Positions 47,924-56,968 of a stretch of 64,000 nucleotides of DNA are shown here, one piece after another. The stretch covers positions 78,345-142,344 of the forward strand of contig QBVC01000017.1 of NCBI GenBank assembly GCA_003058495.1. Reading direction: 5' to 3'. How positions within the stretch are numbered: position 1 is the stretch's first letter; each line of letters begins with the position of its first letter. The notes below the pieces were generated by a model. The model was not told the origin of the DNA. It was given only the letters and a program-made list of their open reading frames with translations, and ran no database searches. The stretch comes from a gamma proteobacterium symbiont of Ctena orbiculata (GTDB taxonomy: Bacteria > Pseudomonadota > Gammaproteobacteria > Chromatiales > Chromatiaceae). The translations under genes were made by a program, and so were the position numbers.

Positions 47924-49159
47924 TCAAGGGGATCCCGCATTCGCCGTCTCCCGGGTTTCAACAGCGGGGTTGAAGAGTTTCAGGATCAGATACCCCGCCA
48001 CGGCGGAGAGACCGGAACCCAGCAGAATACCGATTCTATCGCCCATGATTATGGTGCTGTCGCCCCCCTGCTCGAAGGCCAGCGATGCGATGAAGAGACT
48101 CATGGTAAAGCCGATGCCGCAGAGCACCGTGGTTGCGTAAAAACCCGACCAGCTGGCGCCGTTGGGCAATTTGGCGAAGCCGAGGACGATGGCAAGACCG
48201 CAGAACAGCATAATGCCGACCTGTTTACCCAGAAAGAGGCCGGCGGCTATACCCAGGGGAATGGGTTCAAGCAGCGATTCAAGGCTCAGGCCCGAGAGAG
48301 AGACACCGGCGTTGGCGAAGGCGAAAACCGGCACGATCAACAGCGCCACCCACTGGTGCAGGCCGTGTTCCACTTCGCGCAGCGGGGAGCGCTCGCTGTT
48401 TCTGGCATCCCTGAGGGGAATCGCAAAGCCGATAACCACCCCTGCCAGGGTGGCGTGAACACCCGACTTCAACACCGCGATCCAGAGAATCACCCCCACC
48501 ACCACATAGGCCGAAACCCGGGAGACGCGAAACAGGTTCAAGCCGATCAAGACCGCTATCGCCACCAGGGCGATCACCAGACTGGTGACGGATAGATCCG
48601 CGGTATAAAAGATGGCGATTATGATGATCGCCCCCAGATCGTCGAATATCGCCAGGGCCATCAGGAAGACCCTCAGGGAGATCGGTACCCTTCTCCCCAG
48701 CAGCGCTATGACCCCGAGAGCGAAGGCGATGTCGGTGGCGGCGGGGATCGCCCAGCCGTTGAGCGCGACCGGATCGCCCTGATTCAACGCGTAGTAGACG
48801 GCCGCCGGCACCAGCATGCCGCCGATGGCGCCGAGTCCGGGCAAGACGATCTGATCCAGGCTGGAGAGCTCGCCTTCCAGAATCTCCCGCTTGACCTCGA
48901 GCCCGATCAACATGAAAAAGACCGCCATCAAGCCGTCGTTGATCCAGAGCAGCAGCGGCTTGGCCAAATGGAGTTGACCGATGCGAATCTCCACCGGCGT
49001 TTCGAGCAGTGCATCGTAAAACCCGCTTAGTGGTGAGTTCTCCAACAGCAATGCTAATACAGCGGCAAAAATCAGCAGGATTCCACTGGAGGAGTCCTGG
49101 CGCATGAAATCCTGCAGCCACTTCGATATTTCGTTTGAATACTCAATCTCTTTAGCCAT
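47924..49159 (-). CDS. nhaA: Na+/H+ antiporter NhaA
   Basis: The 411-residue product is NhaA-like with about 12 membrane helices. LLLWINDGLMAVFFMLIGLEVKRE and PAATDIAFALGVIALLGRRVP contain the paired aspartates used in sodium and proton binding, and FDDLGAIIIIAIFYT follows. It removes sodium from the cytoplasm in exchange for protons, which complements the sodium-coupled symporter and the sodium-driven flagellar motor. The ATG at 49159 gives the family N-terminus MAKEIEYSNEIS; upstream in-frame starts exist but are weaker. Confidence 0.92.
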   Translation of the reverse strand: MAKEIEYSNEISKWLQDFMRQDSSSGILLIFAAVLALLLENSPLSGFYDALLETPVEIRIGQLHLAKPLLLWINDGLMAVFFMLIGLEVKREILEGELSSLDQIVLPGLGAIGGMLVPAAVYYALNQGDPVALNGWAIPAATDIAFALGVIALLGRRVPISLRVFLMALAIFDDLGAIIIIAIFYTADLSVTSLVIALVAIAVLIGLNLFRVSRVSAYVVVGVILWIAVLKSGVHATLAGVVIGFAIPLRDARNSERSPLREVEHGLHQWVALLIVPVFAFANAGVSLSGLSLESLLEPIPLGIAAGLFLGKQVGIMLFCGLAIVLGFAKLPNGASWSGFYATTVLCGIGFTMSLFIASLAFEQGGDSTIIMGDRIGILLGSGLSAVAGYLILKLFNPAVETRETANAGSP

Positions 49160-49228
49160 CGACTGATATTTCTCCCCTTGGCACGATCTAGGGTACATCC
49201 TAGCAGACATCCAGCTCGGAGTGACCGG

Positions 49229-49388
49229 ATGAGTTTTGAGTTATGAGTTTTGAGTTGTTGGCCACACTTGTCTTCCCTTGGTTGCTGGTCTTACCTTCAG
49301 CAGCAAAAGATTTAGGATAAAGAACCTAAAGAAACGTGAGCGAAGCAAACTCATCCACTCAAAACTCATCCACTCAAAACTCAAAACT
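49229..49388. repeat. Direct and inverted short repeats
   Basis: ATGAGTTTTGAGTT is repeated twice in tandem at 49229-49256. About 90 bases on, ACTCATCCACTCAAA is repeated twice at 49349-49378 and then ACTCAAAACT. The second block is an imperfect reverse complement of the first, so the region is inverted around a unique core of roughly 90 bases. It has no gene and lies between nhaA and the phaC terminator. Confidence 0.7.
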
Positions 49389-49458
49389 TCACAGTGCCCC
49401 TTCCATTGCTGAGGATAATGGATAATCAGAAAAAAACGGATTGATGAGAATACAACAC

Positions 49459-49490
49459 AAAAAAAAGGGGTGCTTGGCAGCACCCCTAAA
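49459..49490 (-). terminator. Rho-independent terminator after phaC
   Basis: On the minus strand AGGGGTGC pairs with GCACCCCT around a 6-base loop, followed by at least eight U. It is 45 bases after the phaC stop. A second small hairpin CCGGTAG-AAA-CTACCGG lies at 49494-49510. Confidence 0.9.
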
Positions 49491-49534
49491 AAACCGGTAG
49501 AAACTACCGGCGGAGGATCATTCTGTCGTGCCTG

Positions 49535-50602
49535 TCAAGACCGCTCGTCCAGCCACTTGCCGATTGCCGGCGGCACCTGCTTCTGCGCCTTGCCGCTGAC
49601 ATAGATACCGATATGGCCACCGGGGAAGGATAGCTCGGTGTAATCCCTGGTGCCGGTCAGATCACGCAGCGCACGGGAGGCATCGGGGGGAACCAGGTGG
49701 TCCTGCTCGGCATAGATATTGAGCACCGGACAGGTGATGTTCTTGAGATCGATGGCGCGGCCGCCAATCTGCACACCCCCATTGAGGAAACCGTTGTTCT
49801 GGTAGAAATCCTTGATGAACTGGCGAAAGGTCTCGCCGGCCTGGTCCGGGCTGTCGAAGATCCACTTCTCCATGCGCAGGAAATTCTTCAGCTTATCCTC
49901 GTCCTCCAGGACATCGACCATGCTGAGGTATTTCTGCCCGGTCAGACTGAAGGGCTTGAGGGAGAGAAAGGTCCAGTTGAGCAGTTCCCCCGGCACATTG
50001 CCGATGGTATCGATCATCATGTCCACATCGATGTCCTGCGCCCAGGCGGAGAGCATGTTGTCCGGGGTCTTGAAATCCACCGGGGTGACCATGGTGACCA
50101 GATTCTCCACCTTGTCGGGATGCAGCGAGGTATAGCAGAGACTGAAGGATCCACCCTGACAGATTCCCAGGATGTTGATCTTGTCGAGCTTGTGGCGTTT
50201 GCGAACCACATCGACGCAGCGGTCCATGTAGCCGTTGATATAGTCGTCCATGGTGAGTGAACGGTCCGCCTCGTCGGGATATCCCCAGTCGATCAGATAG
50301 ACATCCTGCCCCGCCGCCAGCAGGTTGGCCACGGTGGAGCGGTTCTCCTGCAGGTCGGTCATGTAGGGCCGATTGACCAGGGCGTAGACGATCAGGGTGG
50401 GGACCTTGTTCTGCACCACATCGGCCGGGGCCTCGTAGCGAAAGAGCCGCAGCTTGTCTTCGGCATAGACCTCGACCTTGGGCGTTACGCCGGTATCGAT
50501 CTTCTCCGCATTCATCAGATTTTGGCAGCCCTTGCCGAGCTTGCGGCTGTAGTCGAGCATCTCCTCGGCGAGCTGGTCGGGGCGTAGATTAAATGGTTGC
50601 AC
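49535..50602 (-). CDS. phaC: Class III PHA synthase subunit PhaC
   Basis: Starting at the GTG at 50602, the product has 355 residues, the same size as Allochromatium vinosum PhaC. The lipase-like box GICQGG supplies the catalytic cysteine (about residue 148), with EQDHLVPP for the aspartate and GGHIGIYVSG for the histidine. With PhaE it polymerises 3-hydroxyacyl-CoA at the granule surface. GAGGAG lies seven bases before the GTG; an upstream TTG seven codons earlier lacks a ribosome-binding site. It is directly downstream of phaE and ends at a strong terminator. Confidence 0.95.
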   Translation of the reverse strand: MQPFNLRPDQLAEEMLDYSRKLGKGCQNLMNAEKIDTGVTPKVEVYAEDKLRLFRYEAPADVVQNKVPTLIVYALVNRPYMTDLQENRSTVANLLAAGQDVYLIDWGYPDEADRSLTMDDYINGYMDRCVDVVRKRHKLDKINILGICQGGSFSLCYTSLHPDKVENLVTMVTPVDFKTPDNMLSAWAQDIDVDMMIDTIGNVPGELLNWTFLSLKPFSLTGQKYLSMVDVLEDEDKLKNFLRMEKWIFDSPDQAGETFRQFIKDFYQNNGFLNGGVQIGGRAIDLKNITCPVLNIYAEQDHLVPPDASRALRDLTGTRDYTELSFPGGHIGIYVSGKAQKQVPPAIGKWLDERS

Positions 50603-50673
50603 GTCTGTTCTCCTCGGTTCCAAACGTCATTGGGGTATATGTGTTCTCGTTACAGTTGAGCCTGGCGCTCGGA

Positions 50674-51753
50674 TCAGCCTTTACCGCCCTTGGACGCGGC
50701 CTTCTTTTTGCTGACCTTTTTCTTGGCCGGCTTCTTTGCGGCTGCCGGGGCCTGGCTCGACTTGCCCTTCTCGGGTACCGGTTTGCGCAGCTCCATCATC
50801 TGCTCTTTCAGCAGCTCCATTTCGGCCTTCAACGCCTTGTATTCGCGGCGGGATTCCTGAAGCCGATCCTGCAGCGTGCGCAGCTCGCGGCGGGTCGGCA
50901 TGTTGAGGCCGCCGAGGCTCTCGTCGACCAGGTGGCTCAGCTTCTGCTTGACCGCCATCAGCGCGTTGACCAGTCTGCCGTGGATCTTGGCGTACTCGGG
51001 GGTCATCACCTGCTCGCCGTAGACCTCCTCGCTGCTGCTGACCCAGAGGTCGTAGAGGCCGCGCGCGGAATCGATCTGCTTGCCCTCCTCCACCAGCTCC
51101 TGGACCTTCTCACGCAGCCGGTTGGCCGACAGCAGGCCGAGGTTGGAGAAGAAGCGCATATACTCGGTCAGGGACCGTTGATAGGTCACCACCCGCTGCA
51201 TCAATTGCTTGTACTGACCCTCCTCCTCGCGCATGTAGCCCAGGCCGGGGGCGCTGAGAAACCGCTCCATGCCGTCGCTGTGGGGCATGTTGCGCAGCAG
51301 ATCGCCGGGTACCAGGGAGAGCGAAGAGACCATCCGTTGCCAGTTGTCGAACGGCATCTCCCAGAAGGCCATCATCTTGTGCAAGGCATCGTCACCGACG
51401 TTTTCCGTACCGCTGAAGATGTTTTCCAGGTTGCCCGAGAACATCTGCTGCAGGTCGTTGATGGTGCGATTGGCCGCATCGAGCCAGTTCTGACTCTCAC
51501 CCGCATTCTGGTAGTAGCTCTCGGCCATGCGAAAAAAGCTGCTGCTCTGGTCCATCATTTTGTTCATGAAGTCCCGGTTGAAGTCGGTCGTGCCGGGCGC
51601 AACACCCTGCCACCAGTGCTCCATGGCACTCTCCAGGGGCGACTTGGCAGGTTTCTCGAGGCCCATGGCCTTGCGGCTCATATCGGTCCAGTTCTCCCAG
51701 TACTTCTGCTGGGTCTTCATCCAGTCCTCGTTCCAGAATGTTGAATCACTCAT
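50674..51753 (-). CDS. phaE: PHA synthase subunit PhaE
   Basis: The 359-residue product has the PhaE pattern: a Trp-rich N-terminus (FWNEDWMKTQQKYWENWTD), the central FFSNLGLLSANRLREKVQELVEEGKQIDSARGLYDLWV and a C-terminal coiled coil followed by a Lys/Ala-rich tail (KKPAKKKVSKKKAASKGG). It is the required partner of PhaC in class III synthases. It is the first gene of the phaE-phaC transcript, divergent from phaA. Confidence 0.95.
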   Translation of the reverse strand: MSDSTFWNEDWMKTQQKYWENWTDMSRKAMGLEKPAKSPLESAMEHWWQGVAPGTTDFNRDFMNKMMDQSSSFFRMAESYYQNAGESQNWLDAANRTINDLQQMFSGNLENIFSGTENVGDDALHKMMAFWEMPFDNWQRMVSSLSLVPGDLLRNMPHSDGMERFLSAPGLGYMREEEGQYKQLMQRVVTYQRSLTEYMRFFSNLGLLSANRLREKVQELVEEGKQIDSARGLYDLWVSSSEEVYGEQVMTPEYAKIHGRLVNALMAVKQKLSHLVDESLGGLNMPTRRELRTLQDRLQESRREYKALKAEMELLKEQMMELRKPVPEKGKSSQAPAAAKKPAKKKVSKKKAASKGGKG

Positions 51754-51886
51754 TGGGTATGGTCCTGTTGTGGTATCGATTGCTATGCTTAATCAGCCCG
51801 GCTAAATCCCGAACATCCCGCTCTCACGAACGAGGGGTTTGCAGAGGCCCGTCGATGCTGTCTTTTTATTAAGCTAGCAATAAAAT

Positions 51887-51901
51887 TTGTGCGCTGCAAC
51901 A
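51887..51901. promoter_or_regulatory. Candidate PhaR operator at the phaE/phaA divergent promoter
   Basis: TTGTGCGCTGCAACA lies midway in the 274-base region between phaE and phaA. It resembles the TTGTGC-GGT-GCACAA palindrome before phaP and the TGC-rich sites bound by PhaR in other bacteria. It could repress both directions. Confidence 0.45.
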
Positions 51902-52027
51902 TTTTTTGTTAAAACATGCATCGAGCCGCACGAGAAGGCCCCGACAACCCAGCACCACAGGTTGTACACGCGGATCAGGAAAAAGCAGAAACAACCATCC
52001 AACCATCAATAGTGAGGATTTCAGACC

Positions 52028-53212
52028 GTGAGTGAGAACATCATCATCGTCGCTGCCGTGCGCAGCGCCATTGGTACTTTCGGAGGCAGCCTGGCGGGCA
52101 TTCCCGCTCATGAACTGGGTGCAAAGGTGATCGCCGGCCTGCTGCAGAAGACGGGCGTCAAACCGGAGCAGGTGGACGAGGTGATCCTCGGCCAGGTGCT
52201 CACCGCGGGCAGCGGGCAGAATCCGGCACGTCAGGCCAGCCTTGCCGCCGGCCTGCCGGTGGAGACACCGGCCATGACCATCAACAAGGTCTGCGGCAGC
52301 GGCCTCAAGGCGGTCCATCTGGCGATGCAGGCGGTGGCCTGCGGCGACGCCGAGATCGTCATCGCCGGCGGCCAGGAGAACATGAGCCGCTCACCCCACG
52401 TGCTGCCCAACTCCCGCAACGGTTCCAAGATGGGTGACTGGAAGATGGTCGACACCATGATCGTCGACGGTCTGTGGGACGCCTTCAACAACTACCACAT
52501 GGGCACCACCGCGGAGAACATCGCCACCAAGTTCGGTTTCACCCGCGAGGAGCAGGACGAGTTCGCCGCTGGCTCCCAGCAGAAGGCGGAAGCGGCGTTG
52601 AACGACAATGTCTTCGCCGACGAGATCATTCCCATCGAGATCCCCCAGCGCAAGGGCGATCCCATCGTCTTCGACCGCGACGAGTTCCCCCGCGCCGGCA
52701 CCACCGCCGAGAAGCTGGGCAAACTGCGTCCCGCCTTCTCCAAAGAGGGCACGGTGACCGCCGGTAACGCCTCCGGCATCAACGACGGCGCCGCGGTGGT
52801 GATGGTGATGTCCGAGAGCAAGGCCAGTGAGCTGGGTCTGACCCCCATGGCCAAGATCCTCGCCTTCTCTTCCGCCGGCGTCGATCCCGCCGTCATGGGC
52901 ACCGGCCCCATCCCTGCCTCCACCAAGTGCCTGGAGAAGGCCGGCTGGTCGGTGGACGACCTGGACCGGGTCGAGGCCAACGAGGCCTTCGCCGCCCAGG
53001 CCATGTGCGTAAACGAGGAGATGGGCTGGGACATGGACAAGGTCAACGTCCACGGCGGCGCCATCGCCCTGGGTCACCCCATCGGCGCCTCCGGCGCCCG
53101 GGTGCTGGTCACCCTGCTCCACGGCATGCGGCACAGCGGCGCCCAGAAGGGTCTGGCGACCCTCTGCATCGGCGGCGGCCAGGGTGTCGCCATGGCGGTG
53201 GAGAAGGTTTGA
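52028..53212 (+). CDS. phaA: Acetyl-CoA C-acetyltransferase (beta-ketothiolase)
   Basis: The 394-residue product starts at GTG 52028, with GAGGA nine bases upstream. It has the thiolase nucleophile Cys89 in [11 protein letters not shown], the [16 protein letters not shown] histidine region and the C-terminal CIGGGQG cysteine. It condenses two acetyl-CoA to acetoacetyl-CoA, the first step of PHB synthesis. It is the first gene of phaA-phaR-phaP-phaB, in the same order as in A. vinosum. Confidence 0.96.
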   Translation: MSENIIIVAAVRSAIGTFGGSLAGIPAHELGAKVIAGLLQKTGVKPEQVDEVILGQVLTAGSGQNPARQASLAAGLPVETPAMTINKVCGSGLKAVHLAMQAVACGDAEIVIAGGQENMSRSPHVLPNSRNGSKMGDWKMVDTMIVDGLWDAFNNYHMGTTAENIATKFGFTREEQDEFAAGSQQKAEAALNDNVFADEIIPIEIPQRKGDPIVFDRDEFPRAGTTAEKLGKLRPAFSKEGTVTAGNASGINDGAAVVMVMSESKASELGLTPMAKILAFSSAGVDPAVMGTGPIPASTKCLEKAGWSVDDLDRVEANEAFAAQAMCVNEEMGWDMDKVNVHGGAIALGHPIGASGARVLVTLLHGMRHSGAQKGLATLCIGGGQGVAMAVEKV

Positions 53213-53226
53213 CCGAGTGACTGTTC

Positions 53227-53285
53227 GGTGGGGCAGGGCCCCACCCTACGGTTCTTGTCTTGGTAGGGTGGGGCCCTGCCCCACC
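53227..53285. repeat. Perfect 23-bp inverted repeat after phaA
   Basis: A 23-base arm (53227-53249) is perfectly complementary to 53263-53285, with a 13-base loop. The arms are very GC-rich. There is no U-tract, and the sequence resembles a dispersed genomic repeat that could also limit read-through from phaA. Confidence 0.75.
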
Positions 53286-53453
53286 AAATGGGTCCCGTCG
53301 TTAACTGGTTTGGCAAAAGCGAACCGCACCAACCCCCCCAACTCAATCACTACAATGGTGCTTAAATCCCATTTGGGCTCGCAATTCGTTTCTGTTCCGG
53401 CCCCGGATTAGGGTAAACTGGCCGGCAGTCCCACAGAAACCAAGACAGATCCC

Positions 53454-53909
53454 ATGTCCGAGCGCATCATCAAGAAGTATCCGAACCGCCGGCTCTACGA
53501 CACCGAAGAGAGCAAATACATCACCCTCACCCAGCTGCGCCAGCTGATCATACGCGGCGCCGCGATCAAGGTGATCGACTCCACCACGGAAGAGGATATC
53601 ACCCGGAATATCCTGTTGCAGATCATCCTCGAGTCGGAGTCGGGTGGCGAACCCCTGTTCACCGCCAATATGCTTTCGCAGATTATCCGTTTCTACGGCG
53701 GCACACTCCAAGGCATCTTCGGACGCTACCTGGAGCAGAGTCTCAGTCTCTTCACCCAGCAGCAGGAGCAGTTCCGTCAGAACATGGGGGAGGATCCCTT
53801 TAGCGCCATGACCAATATGGCCCAGCAGAACATGAAAATGTGGACGGATCTGCAAAAAAGCTTCTTCAGCGCGGCCGGAATCAAAACCAGCAAGAGCGAC
53901 GAGAGTTAA
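53454..53909 (+). CDS. phaR: PHA synthesis repressor PhaR
   Basis: The 151-residue product has the PhaR DNA-binding domain RIIKKYPNRRLYDTEESKYITLTQLRQLI at the N-terminus, followed by the PHA-binding PHB accumulation regulatory region (NMLSQIIRFYGGTLQGIFGRYLEQSL). PhaR represses phasin and other pha genes and releases the DNA when it binds to granules. It lies between phaA and phaP. Confidence 0.93.
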   Translation: MSERIIKKYPNRRLYDTEESKYITLTQLRQLIIRGAAIKVIDSTTEEDITRNILLQIILESESGGEPLFTANMLSQIIRFYGGTLQGIFGRYLEQSLSLFTQQQEQFRQNMGEDPFSAMTNMAQQNMKMWTDLQKSFFSAAGIKTSKSDES

Positions 53910-54034
53910 ATCTCAGCACCCGGCATACGTCTACAAAACAACCCTATCATACTGTTTTTGCTACATATTATCCCATTCAATCCAGATTCCGACCGGATAG
54001 CGGCCAGCATCCAGCAGGTTTGAATCCATTCTTA

Positions 54035-54104
54035 TTGTGCGGTGCACAAATTTTTTCTTGACAACTCGCTCCAGGCGTCCTATGCTGCAACGCAACAATG
54101 TTGC
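54035..54104 (+). promoter_or_regulatory. phaP promoter with flanking palindromes
   Basis: A sigma-70-like promoter has TTGACA at 54058-54063, a 17-base spacer and TATGCT at 54081-54086. TTGTGC-GGT-GCACAA (54035-54049) lies just upstream, and GCAAC-AAT-GTTGC (54092-54104) overlaps the expected start site. Both palindromes are candidate PhaR operators. Confidence 0.7.
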
Positions 54105-54137
54105 ATTGCACAATCAACTCCCAAGGAGCACACGACC

Positions 54138-54509
54138 ATGACCAAGGCGAAAGAAAACATCGAGATGATCAGCGAGATCAACAGCAAGGGCTACGACAGT
54201 TTCCGTCAGCTCTCCGACATCACCCTGAAGGCCTGGAACAGCGCTGTGGACAAGCAGATCGCAGCCTACACCAACCTGATGAACTCCAGCATGGAGCAGA
54301 TCAAGCTGGTCTCCGAAGCCAAGGACTACCACGAGGTGGTTCGCGGCCAGATGGATCTGACCCGCAAGATCGGCGAAGAGCTGGTAACCAACACCCGTGA
54401 CGCGGTCGAACTGAGCCAGAAGACCGGCGAAGAGGTTCGCGCCTGGTTCGAAAGCAGCCTCTCTTCCGTCAACGAGCAGGTCACCAAGGCTGTCGAGAAG
54501 GCTGCCTGA
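54138..54509 (+). CDS. phaP: Phasin
   Basis: The 123-residue product is predicted helical and amphipathic, typical of a granule-coating phasin: MTKAKENIEMISEINSKGYD, VDKQIAAYTNLMNSSMEQI and EVRAWFESSLSSVNEQVTKAVEKAA. AAGGAG lies nine bases before the ATG. It coats PHA granules and controls their size, and it is preceded by a strong promoter with candidate PhaR sites. Confidence 0.9.
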   Translation: MTKAKENIEMISEINSKGYDSFRQLSDITLKAWNSAVDKQIAAYTNLMNSSMEQIKLVSEAKDYHEVVRGQMDLTRKIGEELVTNTRDAVELSQKTGEEVRAWFESSLSSVNEQVTKAVEKAA

Positions 54510-54531
54510 TAGCAGTCTGTTTGAGGTGAAT

Positions 54532-54555
54532 AACCGGCGGATCTGCCGCCGGTTT
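54532..54555 (+). terminator. Hairpin after phaP
   Basis: AACCGGCGG pairs with CCGCCGGTT around a 5-base loop, followed by T and then CCCC. It has only a short U-tract, so it is a weak or partial terminator between phaP and phaB. Confidence 0.55.
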
Positions 54556-54558
54556 CCC

Positions 54559-54617
54559 CATAACTCAATCCTGTCGGCCATCGCCTCTCCAAGGATGACC
54601 GACAGGATTGAGTTATG
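54559..54617 (+). other. Perfect 19-bp stem upstream of phaB
   Basis: CATAACTCAATCCTGTCGG at 54559-54577 is perfectly complementary to 54599-54617, with a 21-base loop that can pair further (CATC/GATG). It ends 24 bases before the phaB start and could attenuate or protect the message. Confidence 0.7.
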
Positions 54618-54641
54618 CGATATCTGGAGGAATGTTGAAGC

Positions 54642-55391
54642 ATGTGTTGTAAAGATAGAGTCGCTGTCGTAACCGGTGGTATGGGTGGAATCGGAACCGC
54701 GGTCTGTTTGCGCCTGGCCAAAGAGGGCGCCAAGGTGGTCGCCACCTGCCATCCCTCGGAAACCGACCGTATCGATGCCTGGGTTGGTGATATGAAGTCC
54801 AAGGGTGCCGAGGCCGCGGTTATCGCCGGCGATGTCTCCACCGCGGAGGGCGGGGAGGCCCTGATGGGCCAGATCGTCGAAAAATTCGGTGATGTGGACA
54901 TTCTGGTCAACTGCGCGGGCATCACCCGTGACAGCACCATGAAAAAGATGAGCGTGGACCAGTGGGATGCCGTCATCGACACCAACCTGAGCAGCGCCTT
55001 CTATGTCACCAGTCCGGTCTGGAACAGCATGGTCGAACGGGGTTTCGGCCGTGTCATCAACATCTCCTCCGTCAACGGTCAGCGGGGTCAGTTCGGTCAG
55101 GCCAACTACTCCGCGGCAAAGGCGGGTCTGCATGGCTTCACCATGGCGCTGGCCTACGAAGGCGCCGCCAAGGGCGTGACCATCAACACCGTCTCCCCCG
55201 GTTATATCGAGACGTCAATGACCGCAGCGATGCGCGACGACGTTCGCGACGCCATCGTCAGCGGCATACCCATGCGCCGCATGGGTCAGCCCGAGGAGAT
55301 CGCCCACGCCGTCGCCTTCCTCGCCGACGAGGCCAGCACCTATATCACCGGCGCCAATCTGCCGGTGAACGGCGGTCTGTTTATCCATTAA
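54642..55391 (+). CDS. phaB: Acetoacetyl-CoA reductase
   Basis: The 249-residue classical SDR has the TGGMGGIG nucleotide motif, the NCAGIT segment, the ISSVNGQRGQFGQANYSAAKAG active site with YxxxK and the C-terminal GANLPVNGG. It reduces acetoacetyl-CoA to (R)-3-hydroxybutyryl-CoA with NADPH, the monomer for PhaEC. TGGAGGAA is 12 bases before the ATG. It is the last gene of the pha cluster, followed by a strong terminator. Confidence 0.95.
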   Translation: MCCKDRVAVVTGGMGGIGTAVCLRLAKEGAKVVATCHPSETDRIDAWVGDMKSKGAEAAVIAGDVSTAEGGEALMGQIVEKFGDVDILVNCAGITRDSTMKKMSVDQWDAVIDTNLSSAFYVTSPVWNSMVERGFGRVINISSVNGQRGQFGQANYSAAKAGLHGFTMALAYEGAAKGVTINTVSPGYIETSMTAAMRDDVRDAIVSGIPMRRMGQPEEIAHAVAFLADEASTYITGANLPVNGGLFIH

Positions 55392-55426
55392 TCCAATCAC
55401 TTCTCCCTCAAAAGTGATCGTTTATA

Positions 55427-55454
55427 CCCGGCATCCCCTGCCGGGTTTTTTTTT
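55427..55454 (+). terminator. Rho-independent terminator after phaB
   Basis: CCCGGCA, a 5-base loop, TGCCGGG and then nine T, 36 bases after the phaB stop. Confidence 0.95.
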
Positions 55455-56014
55455 GCCGTGCCTGGAGATCCAATCCAGGGTGGGATGAGTTTGAATTCAA
55501 TAGACAGGGAAATTCCAGGTGCAACGCCAGTATGTGCGGATGATTCCCATTACGGAATATCCACACCGGTGGGCAGTCGACCGTGTACAAGGGAGGGGCT
55601 GGGTAATTAACTGCTCAGCAGGCTATATCGTATGGGTCGGAATCAGACGGGTCCGGCCAAGCCGGATCTTCAGGCCAGATCGCTCGTTGTTCTCTCTCGC
55701 ATCGCATTTTCCTGCTCCGTTCTCAACTATCCTTACCTAGCATCCTGCAATAAGGCTGCCAACACTGGCTAATTCATTGATTTACGGTCAGGTTGTGTAT
55801 GATTTATTCAATCCAGTCAAGTCGATGTAAAAAAAATCGACGGCGTCGACGTCAACAAAATAGCGACTTTCGGTAATATTCAACAACACCCGTCTATCTT
55901 CTTGATTATTATAAGGCCTGATTCAGTTTTTCAATGTCAAACAAATCGACACTAATAATGGCTGTAAATTATTGGATTACAATATTAAAGTGACTGAAGG
56001 CCCAGTGAACGATC
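55455..56014. other. Gene-free AT-rich interval
   Basis: There is no supportable gene in these 560 bases. The right half is AT-rich, with a GACGGCGTCGACGTC near-palindrome around 55840 that could be an operator. A short 73-codon frame at 55519 has no family or ribosome-binding site and is not called. Confidence 0.5.
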
Positions 56015-56215
56015 ATGCAGAGATTTTTGTTTGGACTGGCCATCGCCGCACTCCTGCTCGGCCTGGCCTGGCCATGGCTAGGTAAACTTCCCATCGGCAG
56101 GCTGCCGGGCGATATCGTGGTGGAACGGGAGAATTTCCGATTCTACCTGCCGCTTACCAGCATGCTGCTGGCGAGTCTGTTGATCTCCGTGATTCTGTGG
56201 CTGTTTCGCCGCTGA
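56015..56215 (+). CDS. DUF2905 small membrane protein
   Basis: The 66-residue product has two hydrophobic helices flanking the conserved GKLPIGRLPGDIVVERENFRFYLPLTS segment, the signature of DUF2905. It is an inner-membrane protein of unknown role. It ends one base before the convergent Cys-rich gene. Confidence 0.88.
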   Translation: MQRFLFGLAIAALLLGLAWPWLGKLPIGRLPGDIVVERENFRFYLPLTSMLLASLLISVILWLFRR

Positions 56216-56216
56216 G

Positions 56217-56912
56217 CTACTCGCAGGAACTGAAATAGTCGGATTCATCGGCCATTGCATCACGGCATTGAGCGCTTGCATAGGTAAAGCCCCCAGGCAC
56301 GCTGTGCATCTCCTGTTGCTCCATCGAGATGAGTTGGCGCGCGGCGTTGCAGGCCTCTCTGGCGGCGCATTGATTTTCCCTGCCGCAAACCTTTTTGCTT
56401 AGTTTTTCGCAAGGCGTCAACCGCCCCGGCAGGCGTTTCGTGCAGGGCTTGAAATAGGTCTCGTTGCCCAAGGCCTCGAGACAGTGAGTCGAGCTTTCAA
56501 GGATATCGCCGGACCAGCTGCTGCCGAGCTCGCTCCGCTCCATCGCCAGCAGTTGACGGGCCGGATCGCAGGCGGGGTTGGCGTCGCACTCATTGTGCAT
56601 TCCGCACACCTTCTTCACCAGCTGCATGCACGCGGCGTTGAGGCGATCGTGCTCCTGCTCATGCTGCGCCTCCAGCACCACGCGGTCTTTTACAACGACC
56701 CCGTCACGTACAATGATCACCGCCCCATTGTCGAGTTTGTGCACGCCATCCCACAACGGCGTAATCTCACCCTCGGCACTGCGGGTCACCTTGTTGGTAT
56801 TGGGATCGATGGTGATATGGCTGCCGTCCTGCAACCGGCCTTGCCAGGAGGTGTCGGCAAGCACCGTCAGGGGCAGGATTAACAAAACGATGTTTATGTG
56901 GCGCAACTGCAT
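56217..56912 (-). CDS. Secreted Cys-rich protein with an internal duplication
   Basis: The 231-residue product has a signal peptide (cleavage near VLA) and two similar Cys-rich halves, about residues 90-160 and 165-230. Each follows the pattern C..L.KKVCG..N.C....AC..ARQL..ME..E, then a later paired C...A and C. Twelve or more cysteines suggest disulfides in the periplasm or outside. I recognise no family. The ATG at 56912 directly precedes the hydrophobic signal; AGGGTGAG lies upstream. It is convergent with DUF2905. Confidence 0.75.
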   Translation of the reverse strand: MQLRHINIVLLILPLTVLADTSWQGRLQDGSHITIDPNTNKVTRSAEGEITPLWDGVHKLDNGAVIIVRDGVVVKDRVVLEAQHEQEHDRLNAACMQLVKKVCGMHNECDANPACDPARQLLAMERSELGSSWSGDILESSTHCLEALGNETYFKPCTKRLPGRLTPCEKLSKKVCGRENQCAAREACNAARQLISMEQQEMHSVPGGFTYASAQCRDAMADESDYFSSCE

Positions 56913-56968
56913 GCTACTCACCCTGGGAAACACAACTGACTCGGCAGCAGAATATCATAAATCCCTAA

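Noticed and set aside
55519..55740. 73-codon frame between phaB and the DUF2905 gene
   Set aside because: There is no ribosome-binding site, no family and a poor composition; the region appears non-coding.
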